Under the pieces are notes generated by a model that saw nothing but the letters and a program-made list of their open reading frames with translations, ran no database searches and was not told the DNA's origin. A DNA stretch of 64,000 bases. Origin: Suillus spraguei (taxonomy: Eukaryota > Basidiomycota > Agaricomycetes > Boletales > Suillaceae). The DNA is taken from positions 1-64,000 of the forward strand of contig JABCPU010000230.1 in NCBI GenBank assembly GCA_016800925.1. The letters run 5' to 3'. Shown here piece by piece: positions 34,768 through 45,943 of this stretch; position 1 is the stretch's first letter; the number at the start of each line of letters is the position of its first letter. Made by a program: the position numbers and the translations under genes.

Positions 34768-36393
34768 CAGTGGCTCAAAAAACTGTCCGCATGTTTTGAC
34801 ATTTTTCACTGTCTATGATATTGTGTGAGAATGAACAAATTCCTCAAGGACATACTTATACCACATTGTAGTATGGCTTCAGGGCTTTCATTTGAGCCCT
34901 ACACCGTGGGAATCGGTGGAGATATGGTGGAGATACAAGGCTCACAAAATGGTGACTCATGCGGACAGTTTTTTGACTCAAGTATTTTACAGTAATAACC
35001 AGGTATTCTAGTATTTTGTATGACCTCCCTTGGCTTTAATTACTGCCTCTATCCTTCTAGGCATACTCTCAATTAATTTCTGGAAATCCTCAGCTGTGAT
35101 CTTCCCCCATTCCACTGCTACTCTCTCCCAAAGCTCCCATACTCCTTTAGGGGGGTTTTCATAGGCTTGAAGCTTTTTCTTGAGTGTTCCCCAGAGATGT
35201 TCAATGACATTGACATCAGGAGACTGTGCTGGCCAGTCAAGAACATTGATGTTATGTTCTTCAAACCATTCCCTAGCTCTTCTGGATGTGTGCTTGGGAT
35301 CATTATCCTGTTGGAAAATGATATCTTCTTCATCAATCCCTGATTCTGCCAAGCTAGGCAGCAAGTGGTCATTTAAAATGTCCACATACTGCTCAGCATT
35401 CATCTTCCCCTCAACCTCAGCAAGCATTCCCACACCATTCCATCCCATACAGCCCCATACCATTAAAGAACCTCCTCCAAACTTGACAGTCCCATTAACC
35501 TCTCTGTCTGTTAGGCCATCTCCCTTCTTTTTCCATACATACACCTTCCCATCTGACCCAATCCTATTGATTTTAGTCTCATCTGACCATATAACACGCT
35601 TCCAGTCCTCTACAGTCCAGTGTTGATGAGCTAAGGCAAAGGCTAGTCTTCTCTGCCTATGTTTGATGGAGAGAAGAGGCTTTTTCTTCTTTGTTACTGC
35701 CTTGAGATGAGCTGCCTTGAGAACATTCCTCACAGTTTGTGAAGAGACAGGGGTAGTGATGGTGGAATTGATATAATGGGTGGCTTGGACAGCATTATCA
35801 GCCTTTCCTGTAGTGATATGTTGGATAATAGCCCTTTTGTCAGTAGAGGTAAGCTTGGATGGACGTCCTCCACAAGAGTTTTCCTTGTCTGGGTGGCTTT
35901 CTTTGATGAACTTGGCCACAGTGGACTTGCATACTCCAGTTCTAGAGGAAATTTGGCGAGCAGAGAGGCCAGCATAAGACAGAGAGAGGATATTATCTCT
36001 TTGAGCAGAGGAGATGGCTTTCATGGCTTTCATGGTGATTATGACTATGATACATGAGATATTCTGGTTTATATAGTTAGATATAGTCATAAAATAACAT
36101 AATGACACCACTTTATAATTTATATAATAGTGGCATGATTTTTATGGTGTCATAAATAATGATTTATATAGTTTTAATATACACTCAAAAAACTGTCCAC
36201 ATGAGTCATCATTTTATAAGCCTTATATCTCCACCATATCTCCACCGATTCCCACGGTGTAGGGCTCAAATAAAAGCCCTGAAGCCATACTACAATGTGG
36301 TATAAGTATGTCCTTGAGGAATTTGTTCATTCTCACACAATATCATAGATAGTGAAAAATGTCAAAACATGCGGACAGTTTTTTGAGCCACTG
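34768..36393 (-). mobile_element. Tc1-type DNA transposon, apparently intact
   Basis: The 1626-bp element is bounded by CAGTGGCTC on the left and GAGCCACTG on the right, with TA on each side (34766-34767 and 36394-36395). Terminal arms of about 212 bp (34768-34980 and 36182-36393) are inverted and nearly identical. Within each arm the outer CTCAAAAAACTGTCC motif recurs inverted at the inner end, giving four similar sites. The transposase frame is open. The left flank is gypsy gag and the right flank is Helitron helicase. Confidence 0.93.
35008..36033 (-). CDS. Tc1-family DDE transposase
   Basis: Catalyses cut-and-paste transposition at TA sites. The likely start is MKAMKAISSAQRD at 36033; an upstream in-frame ATG at 36111 lies in the non-coding leader. 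The N-terminus has two helix-turn-helix DNA-binding units (SYAGLSARQISSRTGV and the VSSQTVRNVLKAA region) separated by a GRPSKL AT-hook-like linker. The catalytic triad is D in WSDETKIN, D in FQQDNDPKHTS and E in PDVNVIEHLW, with 34 residues between the last two (DD34E). There is no stop or frameshift over about 341 codons, and it ends GGHTKY. Together with near-identical TIRs this suggests recent or current activity. Confidence 0.93.
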   Translation of the reverse strand: MKAMKAISSAQRDNILSLSYAGLSARQISSRTGVCKSTVAKFIKESHPDKENSCGGRPSKLTSTDKRAIIQHITTGKADNAVQATHYINSTITTPVSSQTVRNVLKAAHLKAVTKKKKPLLSIKHRQRRLAFALAHQHWTVEDWKRVIWSDETKINRIGSDGKVYVWKKKGDGLTDREVNGTVKFGGGSLMVWGCMGWNGVGMLAEVEGKMNAEQYVDILNDHLLPSLAESGIDEEDIIFQQDNDPKHTSRRAREWFEEHNINVLDWPAQSPDVNVIEHLWGTLKKKLQAYENPPKGVWELWERVAVEWGKITAEDFQKLIESMPRRIEAVIKAKGGHTKY

Positions 36394-36395
36394 TA

Positions 36396-38464
36396 CGACA
36401 ACGTGGAATGGCTATTGGAAGGATGTACTCTGCTGCACCTGGATCTGGAGAGCGCTTCTACCTGAGATTGCTTCTGACTGTAGTAAAAGGTATGATGCTC
36501 ATGTCAATTTTTATCAATCAAACTCACCATGTATTCAAGGGGCCACCTCCTATGAGAACCTTCGAACAGTTGATGGTGTTTTATATGACACTTTCAAGAA
36601 GGCATGTCGACGTAGAGGTCTGCTTGAGGATGACAATGAATGGATCCAATGCTTGCAGGATGCCTCTCACATGAGCACTGGACATGGCATGCGCAATCTC
36701 TTTGCCATCATCCTCATCCACTGCAACCCTACAGACCCCAGTGATCTTTGGAACCAATTCAAGGACAATCTCTGCGATAATCTGCGTCACCACCTGTCTC
36801 ATGCCCCATTCAACATTCCTAATCCCACAAATGAAGAGGTCTATGACTATGGTCTCTATCTCATTGATGGAAAGCTTCGCAAAAATGGAAAGTCTTTGCA
36901 AGTGATTCCTCAGATGCCTACACCTCAAATGGCAGCAAGATGGGGGGTCATGCAGGGAAATCAGCTCATTGCTAAGCAGCTCCAGTATAACCAGGAGGAG
37001 CTCCAGCAGATGGTGGATCCAGGAGTGCTTTCTCTCAATCAGGAGCAGAGGACAGTCTTTGATGCAGTGGTCAATGATGCCATGCAAAGAAATAAGCAGA
37101 CACCTGGACATGCATTCTTTGTCCACAGTGCAGGTGGATGTGGCAAGACATATCTCTGCAAGCTCATTGCCTCAAAACTCTGTGCTGAAGGCAAGATTGT
37201 CCTATGTGTGGCTTCCTCTGGAATTGCTTCTCTCCTCCTGCCAGGTGGACATACAGTTCATTCGTGATTCAAGATCCCAATCCCCATCAATGAGGACAGC
37301 TCCTGCAACATCAAGAAAGGAGATGTTGTGCATGAGCTTCTGAAGGCCACCTCCCTCATCATCTGCGATGAAATTCCAATGCTACACCGTCACAATCTGG
37401 AATGCCTTGACCGCTCATTGCGCGACCTTCTCAATGTTGATGCTGATTTTGGAGGATTATCCATACTCTTTGGAGGAGACTTCAGACAGACTTTACCAGT
37501 GGTGGCTCATGGATCCAGAGAGCAGATAGTGGGTGCTACCTTCTGCAGATCTCGCATTTGGCCAAGGCTTCAGATCTTCCATCTCAAGACAAACATGCGC
37601 CTTGGTCAAGACCCTGCCTCTGATGAATTTGCCAAGTGGCTTCTGGAGATTGGAGCTGGAAAGAACACACATGCTGATGGAACAGTTGTCCTTCCAATTC
37701 ATATGTGCTGTGCCAACAATAGTGTCCAGTCTCTCATCAATGCCCTCTACTCTCCTATCCTGCTTCCTGACCATCCTCCTGTGAATGATTCCTTCTTCCT
37801 GGAACGTACCATCCTCTCTGCAAAGAACACTGATGTGGATGAAATCAATGCCAACATTCTTGAATTATTCTCTGGAGAAAAAGCAGTGTTCACCAGTGCA
37901 GACTCAGTTGCTGAGAGGGACTATGACTATATCCCTCATGAGTTCCTTCACACTCTGACACCATCAGGGTTCCCTTTGCACAAATTGGAACTCAAAGTGG
38001 GTATTCCTCTGATGCTGTTGCGCAACTTGGATCCCACCAATGGCCTCTACAATGGAACCAGGATGATCCTCCTGTCTTGGACCACACATGTGCTTAAATG
38101 TCGGATTCTCAAGGATGGAGTTGATGAAGCCCAGCAAGACAATCAGGACACAGTGCTGATCCCCATGATAACTCTGGATGCCACTGCTGAAGACAACCCA
38201 ATTCCTCTAAAGCGTCGACAATTTCCTGTCCGTCTTGCATTTGCTATGACAATCAACAAGGCTCAAGGTCAAAGTGTGAAGTGGGTTGGACTGGATTTGA
38301 GAACTCCTGTGTTCAGTCATGGACAGCTGTATGTGGCATTGTCCAGGTGCACTCACCCAGAGAGAGTGTGTGCTATCTTTCCAGAGCATGAAGAAGGGTC
38401 AAAGACGACCAATGTGGTGTATACAGAAGTGCTGAGAGGACTTGGAGATCAGATTGAGAATTGA
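36396..38464 (+). pseudogene. Helitron RepHel helicase, C-terminal part
   Basis: Reads RGMAIGRMYSAAPGSGERFY, then a 50-bp intron (36490-36539, GT-AG), GATSYENLRTVDGVLYDTF, and the PIF1-like SF1 helicase: Walker A AGGCGKTYLCK (near 37130), SSGIASLLLPGGHTVHS, Walker B region LIICDEIPML, FGGDFRQTLPV, and the C-terminal RLAFAMTINKAQGQS and YVALSRC motifs. It ends at 38464. A TGA at 37266-37268 stands where the family has Arg (HS-R-FKIPI). The HUH Rep nuclease half is missing because the Tc1 element replaces everything upstream. Helitrons move by rolling-circle replication; this one cannot do so alone. Confidence 0.9.
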
Positions 38465-38565
38465 TTGATGTAGTTTTATGTAAAGTGATATGTAGTGTAC
38501 TTTTAGTCTTGCTGAAATGGTGGTGAAATGTACATGTTTGTTTGAAGATTTACTATGATTATCAG

Positions 38566-38886
38566 GATGAAGCCAAGGCCAGAAAGTCAAAAAGAGTGCG
38601 AAGCACTCTTTTTGGCTGTCTGTGCCTTGGGAAAAAGAAAATTATTATGATGAAGCCAAGGCCAGAAAGCCAAAAAGAGTGCGAAGCACTCTTTTTGGCT
38701 TTCTGTGCCTTGGGCAAAAGACAATTATTGGGATGAAGCCAAGGCCAGGAAGGCAAAAAGAGTGCGAAGCACTCTTTTTGCCTTCCTGTGCCTTGGGCAA
38801 AGTGAATTATTAGGATGAAACCTTGGACAGGAAGCAAAAGGAGTGCGAAGCACTCCTTTTGCTTCCTGTGCCGAAGGCACAACAGG
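38566..38886. repeat. Four tandem hairpin units downstream of the Helitron helicase
   Basis: Units start at 38566, 38649, 38732 and 38814 (period 82-83 bp). Each opens with GATGAAGCC or GATGAAACC and contains a 19-20 bp stem closed by a GAA loop: GAGTGC GAA GCACTC at the core (GGAGTGC in unit 4). Arm sequences differ between units but stay complementary. An outer CCAAGGC/GCCTTGG stem extends units 1-3. The array lies about 100 bp after the helicase stop, where a Helitron 3' terminal hairpin would be expected, but I did not find a clear CTRR end. Confidence 0.85.
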
Positions 38887-39042
38887 TGGTGGACTCATGG
38901 TAAGAGAGAGACCCGAGTCTATCGTAAACAAGGCCAAGCGTCGTGATATATATGGGGATAGTGTCATGTGATGTCATACATGACGCGTGTGTGGTGATGT
39001 GGTAAGCATCCGGCTTACACCATCTTAGGTATCAATAGAAAT

Positions 39043-42000
39043 GATTCAAAATTCAATTAATCGCCGAGTGATAATAAGACCGGAACATCGAGACACTAGG
39101 AGACCTTGGGCGAATCACATGTATGTAGTAGAAATCTCAAAGTCCTCGTGCATAGCTTATGAAGACCATCGGAGGCTTGAGTGCCCATTTTCTACTTTGA
39201 CTTATTCGCATTTTTTGTATCATCTGAATTATCCGCTCACCGGCACAGTAATTTAGCTATCTCAGCAGGCGAGCAAACGGAAGAGAATATCTTCATCACC
39301 CCGCGTCAAATGAATAGCAAGATTTTGAGCAGTGACCAATGATAATAACAGTACAGATCGCATCGAGTACCGAGTCCTTATTGGACTTCAAGCTTCATCG
39401 ATGACATACAATTTCCGAAAATATTCAATTCGAATTTTGATGTGGCTGATAAGACTGACTTCTGGAATAGTTCCTGACCTGTTCTGATGAGCCCAACACT
39501 AGCGTATTAGTCCATCTCTCATTTCAGAGCAGTAGCGAAGTACAAACGAGGGACTGATGTTACACGACATGTAATGATACAGTTGTTGCTGGCGGTTGTT
39601 CGGTGGGGCATGTCGTGAACATGAAATACAGATCGTAACACAGAGGCGGCGGCGGAACGTTATATTCTGGCGTACCATCACCCAAATGTCGTAAGACCCT
39701 CGACACAACAGCTAGACACACTGGCTGACCGAAGCCCATATGGTACTTTGTCGTCTGTTAGCATAGTATACAGGAAGTACATACTCGATCGTTTACACCT
39801 CTAGTGCTCCAATCAGACCACAGATGGGGCAGACTGTCCTCCCTTGTTTTAAAATTCGGCAGCTCGCCAACTGTTCACAAAGTCTGAATGAATGTGAGAC
39901 CGTGCTGAAATACTGCAAGGGAAGACTGCAGGGTAGCTAAACAAAATTGAGGTTAGTGACAAGAGGATAGAATGACACGAGGAAGCCAATTACCAAGCCA
40001 CTCCCGTAATTAGCGTGGGCGTGAAGCTGATGACTTTGCCCTGATCATCTTTGGCAGAAGAAATATCCGATGCAGCCAACATGGTCACAATGGCAGACCA
40101 TGTGGAAGCATCAGCAGTATACCGTCCTAATCCAAGTCTATCCGTCAGCAAATCTTTTATAGGATCAGAATAACTTGATGAACCTGGGCATATACGCCGG
40201 CCAGTCCCAAAAACATATTGTGCGGGGTCATCACTTGTCAACGCGCCATCGACATCGATGAACCTCTCTGGTATAAAACGAGATGCCTCAGGGTATCGCT
40301 TTTCATCTCGTGTAATGGCCCTACAATTAAGTCAGCATCACGGAACCTGGAAGGAGCATATCGGACCATGTGTTACACGTAATGATTGTGCCTGATGTAT
40401 GGTATTATAAATGATCATTGTGTTGATGGAACAACAGCAGCAGCAGACCTTTTGGAATGAAATAGCCATCGTATACGTCATTACTCGAGGTAGAATGTGA
40501 TACGCCTATGAGATCATCAGTACAGGACAGATCACTTGGCGGGCAAGAATACCAAGAGGTGCTACGGGTTGCCATCGGAAAGTCTCCCGCATAACTGCAT
40601 CAATATAGGGTAGTGACGCTCTGTCCTCAAACGTTGGCAGCCGATCTCTTCCAACCACTGAGTCTATTTCCGCTTGTGCACGTTTCTGAACGTCTGGATA
40701 TAATACCATGGCCAAAACAAAAACCATCAAAGCTGCCACAGTCTATGACGAGGATCAGCAGCGGACAATATGATGGAGTCATCCACTTACCGTGTCATAC
40801 GAAGCTGTGTGATATTGGCATATATAAAGAGCACAACGTTGGTTGTAAAAAAGTTCACGCACCCCCAACAGCAGAAGTAGCTGCTTTCTTTAAGGCATTC
40901 TCGAGCGCAGGTTTGGATGCCTCCTCCTGCATCTCCATTCGTCGTAAATTTTCTGCAACCATCGAAGATTGTGTGACGAATGAGCTGTCGGCCTTGGCGA
41001 GGGTCCAATCAATGTCTGGAACAAGAGCCTGAAAAATAAATACCCACCATGTGCTGCTGCACATATCGAAATGGGACCTCGGCCATTTCATTGATGCGCT
41101 CGGTCGAAGTTCGAGCATCACGCTTTATCGAGGATCCCCAGCACCAGTCAGGTAACTTTAGCACTACACAAAGGCGCATGTCATGTTAACGCCTTCTCAT
41201 CTAGCAGAGTTGAGCTCACAGAAGGGAAAGGTCTTAAGCAACAATGCTCTCTCCGGGGTCAACACGGCCCTGCCCGGATTCACTGCCTTCACCACAATCT
41301 GTACCATAGGATCATCACGAGCACGAATATCGTAGTCATATACAGCCGACATCACAACAGATAACGAGAACCTGTGAATAGATGATTAATGGTTCAATTT
41401 GTGAAAATCAGTTTCTAACGTTTCGAAGTGGTTATGATAATGTCGAGGGTCATCGAATAGGTTGGCGACCATCTCACGAGCTCGTGTGATCTGCATTGGG
41501 CGAAATTTTACTGCAGACTCGGAACGGAAAGTTTGGTGGAAGAGTCGTCGGCAGCGACGCCATTCATCACCATAACCTAAGAATGCAAAGCTGATCGACA
41601 AACCATATCTGCAAAACCTCAAAACTCATTGAATAGAATGATACTAAAGAACGCACGGTTCGAGTGTGGCTAGATATGGTCGATCGGAGTAAATCCGAGA
41701 ACGTTTGTCCAATAAGTCTTCTGCAATTTTCTGAGAATTGACCACGACTATTTCCTCGTTTAGAATTCGCACGAAGACCAAGTCCCCTGATATAATGATT
41801 TGTACCACATGTGCCCCATATTATCTGTTCACGCACCGTACGCAGCACCCCATTTGGTATAAGTCAGCCAAGGCTCGCGAGCGTTAACAGATAAGACACT
41901 CCCTAACAATGGGAGAGCCATTGGACCAGGAGGAAGAGGAGGGTTATTCTGTCGCTTCTTGATGAACTGACTAATTGCAGTAACGACAACAAAGAATAGA

Positions 42001-42185
42001 GGAATGCCGGCGAGTATCACAAAGTGACCATCAACTGCAGGGGCCATGATGCGAGCAGTAGGCTGGGTTAGCAGACCGCAGCTATCCTTATAACAACGGG
42101 GAAATAGTAAATCACCGCCTGAACGTTGATTAGTTGATTCAGTTATCTCCTAGTACTATATACTTATATAGCTTCTCGCCTAAAT
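39043..42185. repeat. Right arm of the 3-kb inverted duplication
   Basis: Reverse-complement match of about 17820-20835, including an intact P450 gene and its flanks. The arm begins about 160 bp after the hairpin array. Confidence 0.85.
39990..42047 (-). CDS. Cytochrome P450 monooxygenase (copy 2), intact
   Basis: Twelve exons: 42047-41837, 41786-41657, 41608-41420, 41371-41220, 41163-41048, 41028-40863, 40804-40791, 40742-40553, 40505-40449, 40391-40367, 40320-40184, 40126-39990. They sum to 1524 nt and encode 507 residues with no stop. N-terminal anchor, PPLPPGP hinge, I-helix region spanning GGASYDTT, K-helix ETFR, FIPERF and heme loop FGTGRRICPG are present. Exon 7 is only 14 nt and carries the I-helix signature. 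It resembles fungal CYPs annotated O-methylsterigmatocystin oxidoreductase-like, ER-anchored heme enzymes that need a P450 reductase. Substrate unknown. Copy 1 is its decayed inverted duplicate. No terpene, polyketide or peptide synthase is nearby. Confidence 0.9.
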
Positions 42186-42439
42186 CACGTCGACATCTGA
42201 TCTAGTCAGATGGGGTAAAGAAGGAAATGATCATAGCAGAAGACAGCGGTCATCACATTCACGGTGATTCACCTTTACTTTAGATCTGATTATACGAGCT
42301 ACACGCCTCAGAATAAGGTAAGATCATTCACTCGTTTCCGCAGTATTGTTGCAACCTGTACTAGTACTAAGTAGTAGTTGTATGGAGTGACTAGTCCAAA
42401 GTCAATTAAACATCCTTCAAAGTTCTTTGTTGTGTAGCG
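42186..42439. other. Upstream region of P450 copy 2
   Basis: Probable promoter-side spacer; no motif called with confidence. Confidence 0.3.
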
Positions 42440-43280
42440 TCACCTGATCTCAGCCTTGTTCGCTCTTTTCTCTGGGCTGCGACCTAGTCCGACGTGAGAA
42501 TGCGGTCGAGCACCTAAGTAATAGCGGACGCGATGCAGACAGTATGGTGCGAGATTCTGGTCCGTATCAACTTGTTGGTTGATTCCTACTGATATCTTGC
42601 AAAGCTTGTTCATGGTCACGATATTTGGTCCCCATGTTAATGGGGGAAGTGTCGAGTCCCGGAGGATCCTAGTCACACGTCCTCTAGGGTCTTTTAAAAG
42701 GTTGGGTGGGATGGAGATTACACGGTTCATGGTTTGATGTGTCTTGCATCAGTTTTTTCAAATCCTTCTGCACCTCAATGTAACATCAGCTGAGCACCCA
42801 CACTCGAACAACTTCAAGATAGAGGCGCAGCTACACTGGCTTACCTGTGCAGGTATGCTGGCCCATCGAAGTTGGCGGTTTCATCAATGTCTTGGGTGCG
42901 TCTGCCAGTGCTTGCCAGTGTATCTACTGAGTGACAAATGTAGCAGCTTCACAGAGACGAGGTACTATGAAGTTAGTTTTGAAAATATACAAAGCGTTTG
43001 ATTGACTTGGAGATATTAGGTTTTACCTCATATTTAGTGACCGAGCATATTTCCCACCTGTTACTCAAGTGCAATGCAATAAGACTTACCCGGGAACAAT
43101 TCAACTAAGTGACCAATCATGCACTTGTGCCATGGAATGAGTTTGTAGGCGTGTTATCGAATCTGGTCGGAAGGTGTGCTCTATGGCTCGTGTCGCATCT
43201 GCATCATTGCTATAGTAATCTGTGGTGACCAACAAATATTAATTTCCACAGGATGAGAGTACATTGTGCGTCTCAAAAAC
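42440..43280. repeat. Direct repeat, copy a
   Basis: About 840 bp similar to 49583-50400 in the same orientation, including shared words such as ACGCGATGCAGACAGT and AATATTAATTTCCACAGGA. Minus-strand ORFs in both copies share a KLCKISV-INQQ segment but no known domain. Copy a is followed directly by P450 exon relics, so the duplicated unit probably included flanking sequence of a P450 gene. Confidence 0.7.
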
Positions 43281-44155
43281 CACACATTGATCACCATTTG
43301 ATCCTTGACGAACTCGTGAGGTGCAGAAACTATCTCTTCGAGGGTCTCACGCCATTCACGTGCTATGCGCTTAAAGCCAGCACTAGAAAACCGCGCAGGT
43401 ACCTTGGCCACGGAAATGGTAATGGCCCATCTAAAAGTCGGATGAGCTCAATGAGCGGTGCTTGAATTTAGGCGACCACTTAGTTGCACTTAGCGTCTTT
43501 TAAGTTTCTGCGCGAGCGAGCATCCCAAATATTTCTAAAACAATATATATTGAGTGAATCTTACGAAAGTACAAGATTATCACAAGGTAATCAAATCTTA
43601 TCAACATATCTACAGAGGCATCAGGAGTACTACTAGCAGTACTGATAGTAGATATACCTCATTCAATTACATATCTACAGAGCCATCAGACATACTAGCA
43701 GTACTGACACTAGATAAGGTAGAGGTCTTGTGGATTCAACTAACATCACGTGATTGTGACATCGTGTGACGCTGCATGTGTCAGCCATGCCGAATGTATG
43801 CTGAGTGTTATGCCAAAGTACAGTTAAGTACAGTAGAAATGTAATGGCTTTGGTACAGCAAAGTCAAGAGATTGCATGATAGCAAGTATTAAATGAGCTA
43901 TCAGAATAGTGGAATATTGATTTATTGATGAGACTCTAGGAGATCATTGATCAAACTCATACATAATTGATTGTGGGAGAACACAATGGCCACAAATTTT
44001 TTTTCATTGCCCATGCAGCCTGTGCAGTGTGCATCATTGAGTCCTTTACGATAAGCATCAATAAATCTTGCAGTTCGCATGGCAAAGCTGGTTGAGCAGA
44101 CACACTCCGATACAAGCAAAACATAGGCTAAGCCCATTGGTGAGAGTCAACATTA
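43281..44155 (-). pseudogene. P450 relic (two exon fragments, copy 5)
   Basis: A minus-strand exon near 43290-43430 reads AGFKRIAREWRETLEEIVSA, close to [20 protein letters not shown] in P450 copy 4. Near 44060-44150 the first exon is recognisable: LTNGLSLCFACIGVCLLNQL against [20 protein letters not shown]. All exons between are missing. This is a heavily deleted tandem duplicate of copy 4. Confidence 0.7.
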
Positions 44156-44164
44156 ATAGAAATC

Positions 44165-44265
44165 GGACTGTCCGAGCGAGGACAACGACGGCGAAAGGCA
44201 AGTTTGAGTGACTATAAAGTTTCGAACAAGAATTCTACAAACTTAAACTATATATAAGGACGTGT
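44165..44265. repeat. Short direct repeat pair, first copy
   Basis: About 100 bp sharing AAGGCAAGTTTGAGTG and GAACAAGAATTCTACA with 44748-44850. Function unknown; possibly an LTR or MITE remnant. P450 upstream sequence is another possibility. Confidence 0.55.
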
Positions 44266-44747
44266 CCAAAGCAGGTGTTTCCGAGTCAAAGGCATGAACC
44301 AAACCAGAGATAGGACTCGGACAGTACCTTTGAAACACAAAATGTTGCTATAAATGAAGTTTTGTTTGTAATTACTAATCCCATACGAGACAGCGCCAAT
44401 CTTGAAACATCTCGCGAGGCTGGCGTGAGGTTGAAAGAGTCTAGTAAGGCCTTACGAGGCACCTTGCGTGATGACCAACAACTTGATACATTCAGAAGGC
44501 CGTGGGATACTATGACGGCACAGTGGGCTCTTCACGCAATAATCACCAGATACCAGTCCGGTTCTGATTGGGAAAGAACTAAGGGAACGTCTTAAATACC
44601 CTAGTAAGTAAAGTACCCATGATGAAGCAGAAACCAAAACGTGATAAAAGGAATTCAAATACTCCATACTTCTACCGCTGATCGGCCTTGTCTCAGAACG
44701 TGGTATGCTACTCGATCCACAGATACTGTCCGGACCCTACTTCTACT

Positions 44748-44850
44748 GTCCAAGCAAGGACAACAACGGCGAAAGGCAAGTTTGAGTGGCTACAAAGTTC
44801 CGAACAAGAATTCTACATGCGTAAATTACATCTAAGGTCGTGTCTGGACA
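44748..44850. repeat. Short direct repeat pair, second copy
   Basis: Partner of 44165-44265, same orientation, about 580 bp apart. Confidence 0.55.
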
Positions 44851-45943
44851 GCGAATAAGTTACCAGTGTATATTACTGTGCACAGGCTATATTTGAAGAA
44901 CATACATAACTCGATAATAGCAAAGGCCACAATCACGACTCGGAATTAGGCAAACAAGAACTGAAGTAAGTCATGCAGCGTGCCACATCACCAGGACTAA
45001 CTTAGAGTTCCATGGCCGGTTGTTGGTAACGCCTTCTGTCTATGGATTATATTTAAAAGCGGTGTTCGTGCTAAATCAGGGGAAAAGTTGTAGTTTTACC
45101 GTCGCCAGTCGACGCTTCGAAACCGCGTTCGGAAAAAAGGATTGGGTTGGAAGATGAAGGGGCAGAGTCCGCAGAGATGTGTATCGCAGTGGAGTCCAAA
45201 CAAAATTTTCCCATCATACACGCTCAAACGAGTAACAACGGAGAAAAAAAATCTGTGGCACTGGGGAGTTCCGACATTCATGAAGCCCGCAGCCTGAGCT
45301 CTGTAGTTCAATATTTCGAGAGATCAACTTTGCGATGCTAACATGATGGTGCTCTCAGTATGATGAGCCCATCATGAGCTGTTGGTGAAGTAACAGGAGT
45401 AGTAAAGCCTGGAATGCCGGTCAATGAATAGAAAGCCGAAATACTTGGGGATTGTTCTTGATCATGGGGCGGAATGTGCAAGACAGGCGGATTGTTAGCT
45501 GGACCTAAAACGTCTTTGATACAAGAGCATGTATTGTCTGTTAGAAGCTAAGACACGAAACACGCTCAGTGGTTGAAGATAACGACTCAATATTATTATA
45601 CCTAAGACACGAAACACGCTAGAGAAAGTATCATAAGAGACGGCGAGACGATCGGAGACTAAAGACATACCTGAGTGGTTGAAGACAACGACTGAGGTAT
45701 GAGAAGACCGGACGATAGGTATTATATGCGTGGATGAACACACGTGATAAAAGTAGAAAAGGAAATGTACTGTATGATGACGTCAAGGATGACACATTCT
45801 AACATTGTCAACAACATGGAACATGAAAAAAAGTACAATTGTAACGCCATAGTTGGTCCAGCACTGTGATGCAAAGTTCAGACCTAAATGTCAGGTGTGA
45901 AAATCACTTACTTTCCTCAGCTTTGTATTTCATCTTCGTACAC
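44851..45943. other. Spacer 3' of P450 copy 4
   Basis: No gene recognised. A phrase CTAAGACACGAAACACGCT occurs twice (near 45548 and 45602), and a GTTGAAGA-AACGACT phrase also recurs, so there is a small local duplication. Confidence 0.35.

Noticed and set aside
38566..38886. Hairpin array as a CRISPR array
   Set aside because: Eukaryotic context, palindromic units without distinct spacers, and a helicase of Helitron type next to it.
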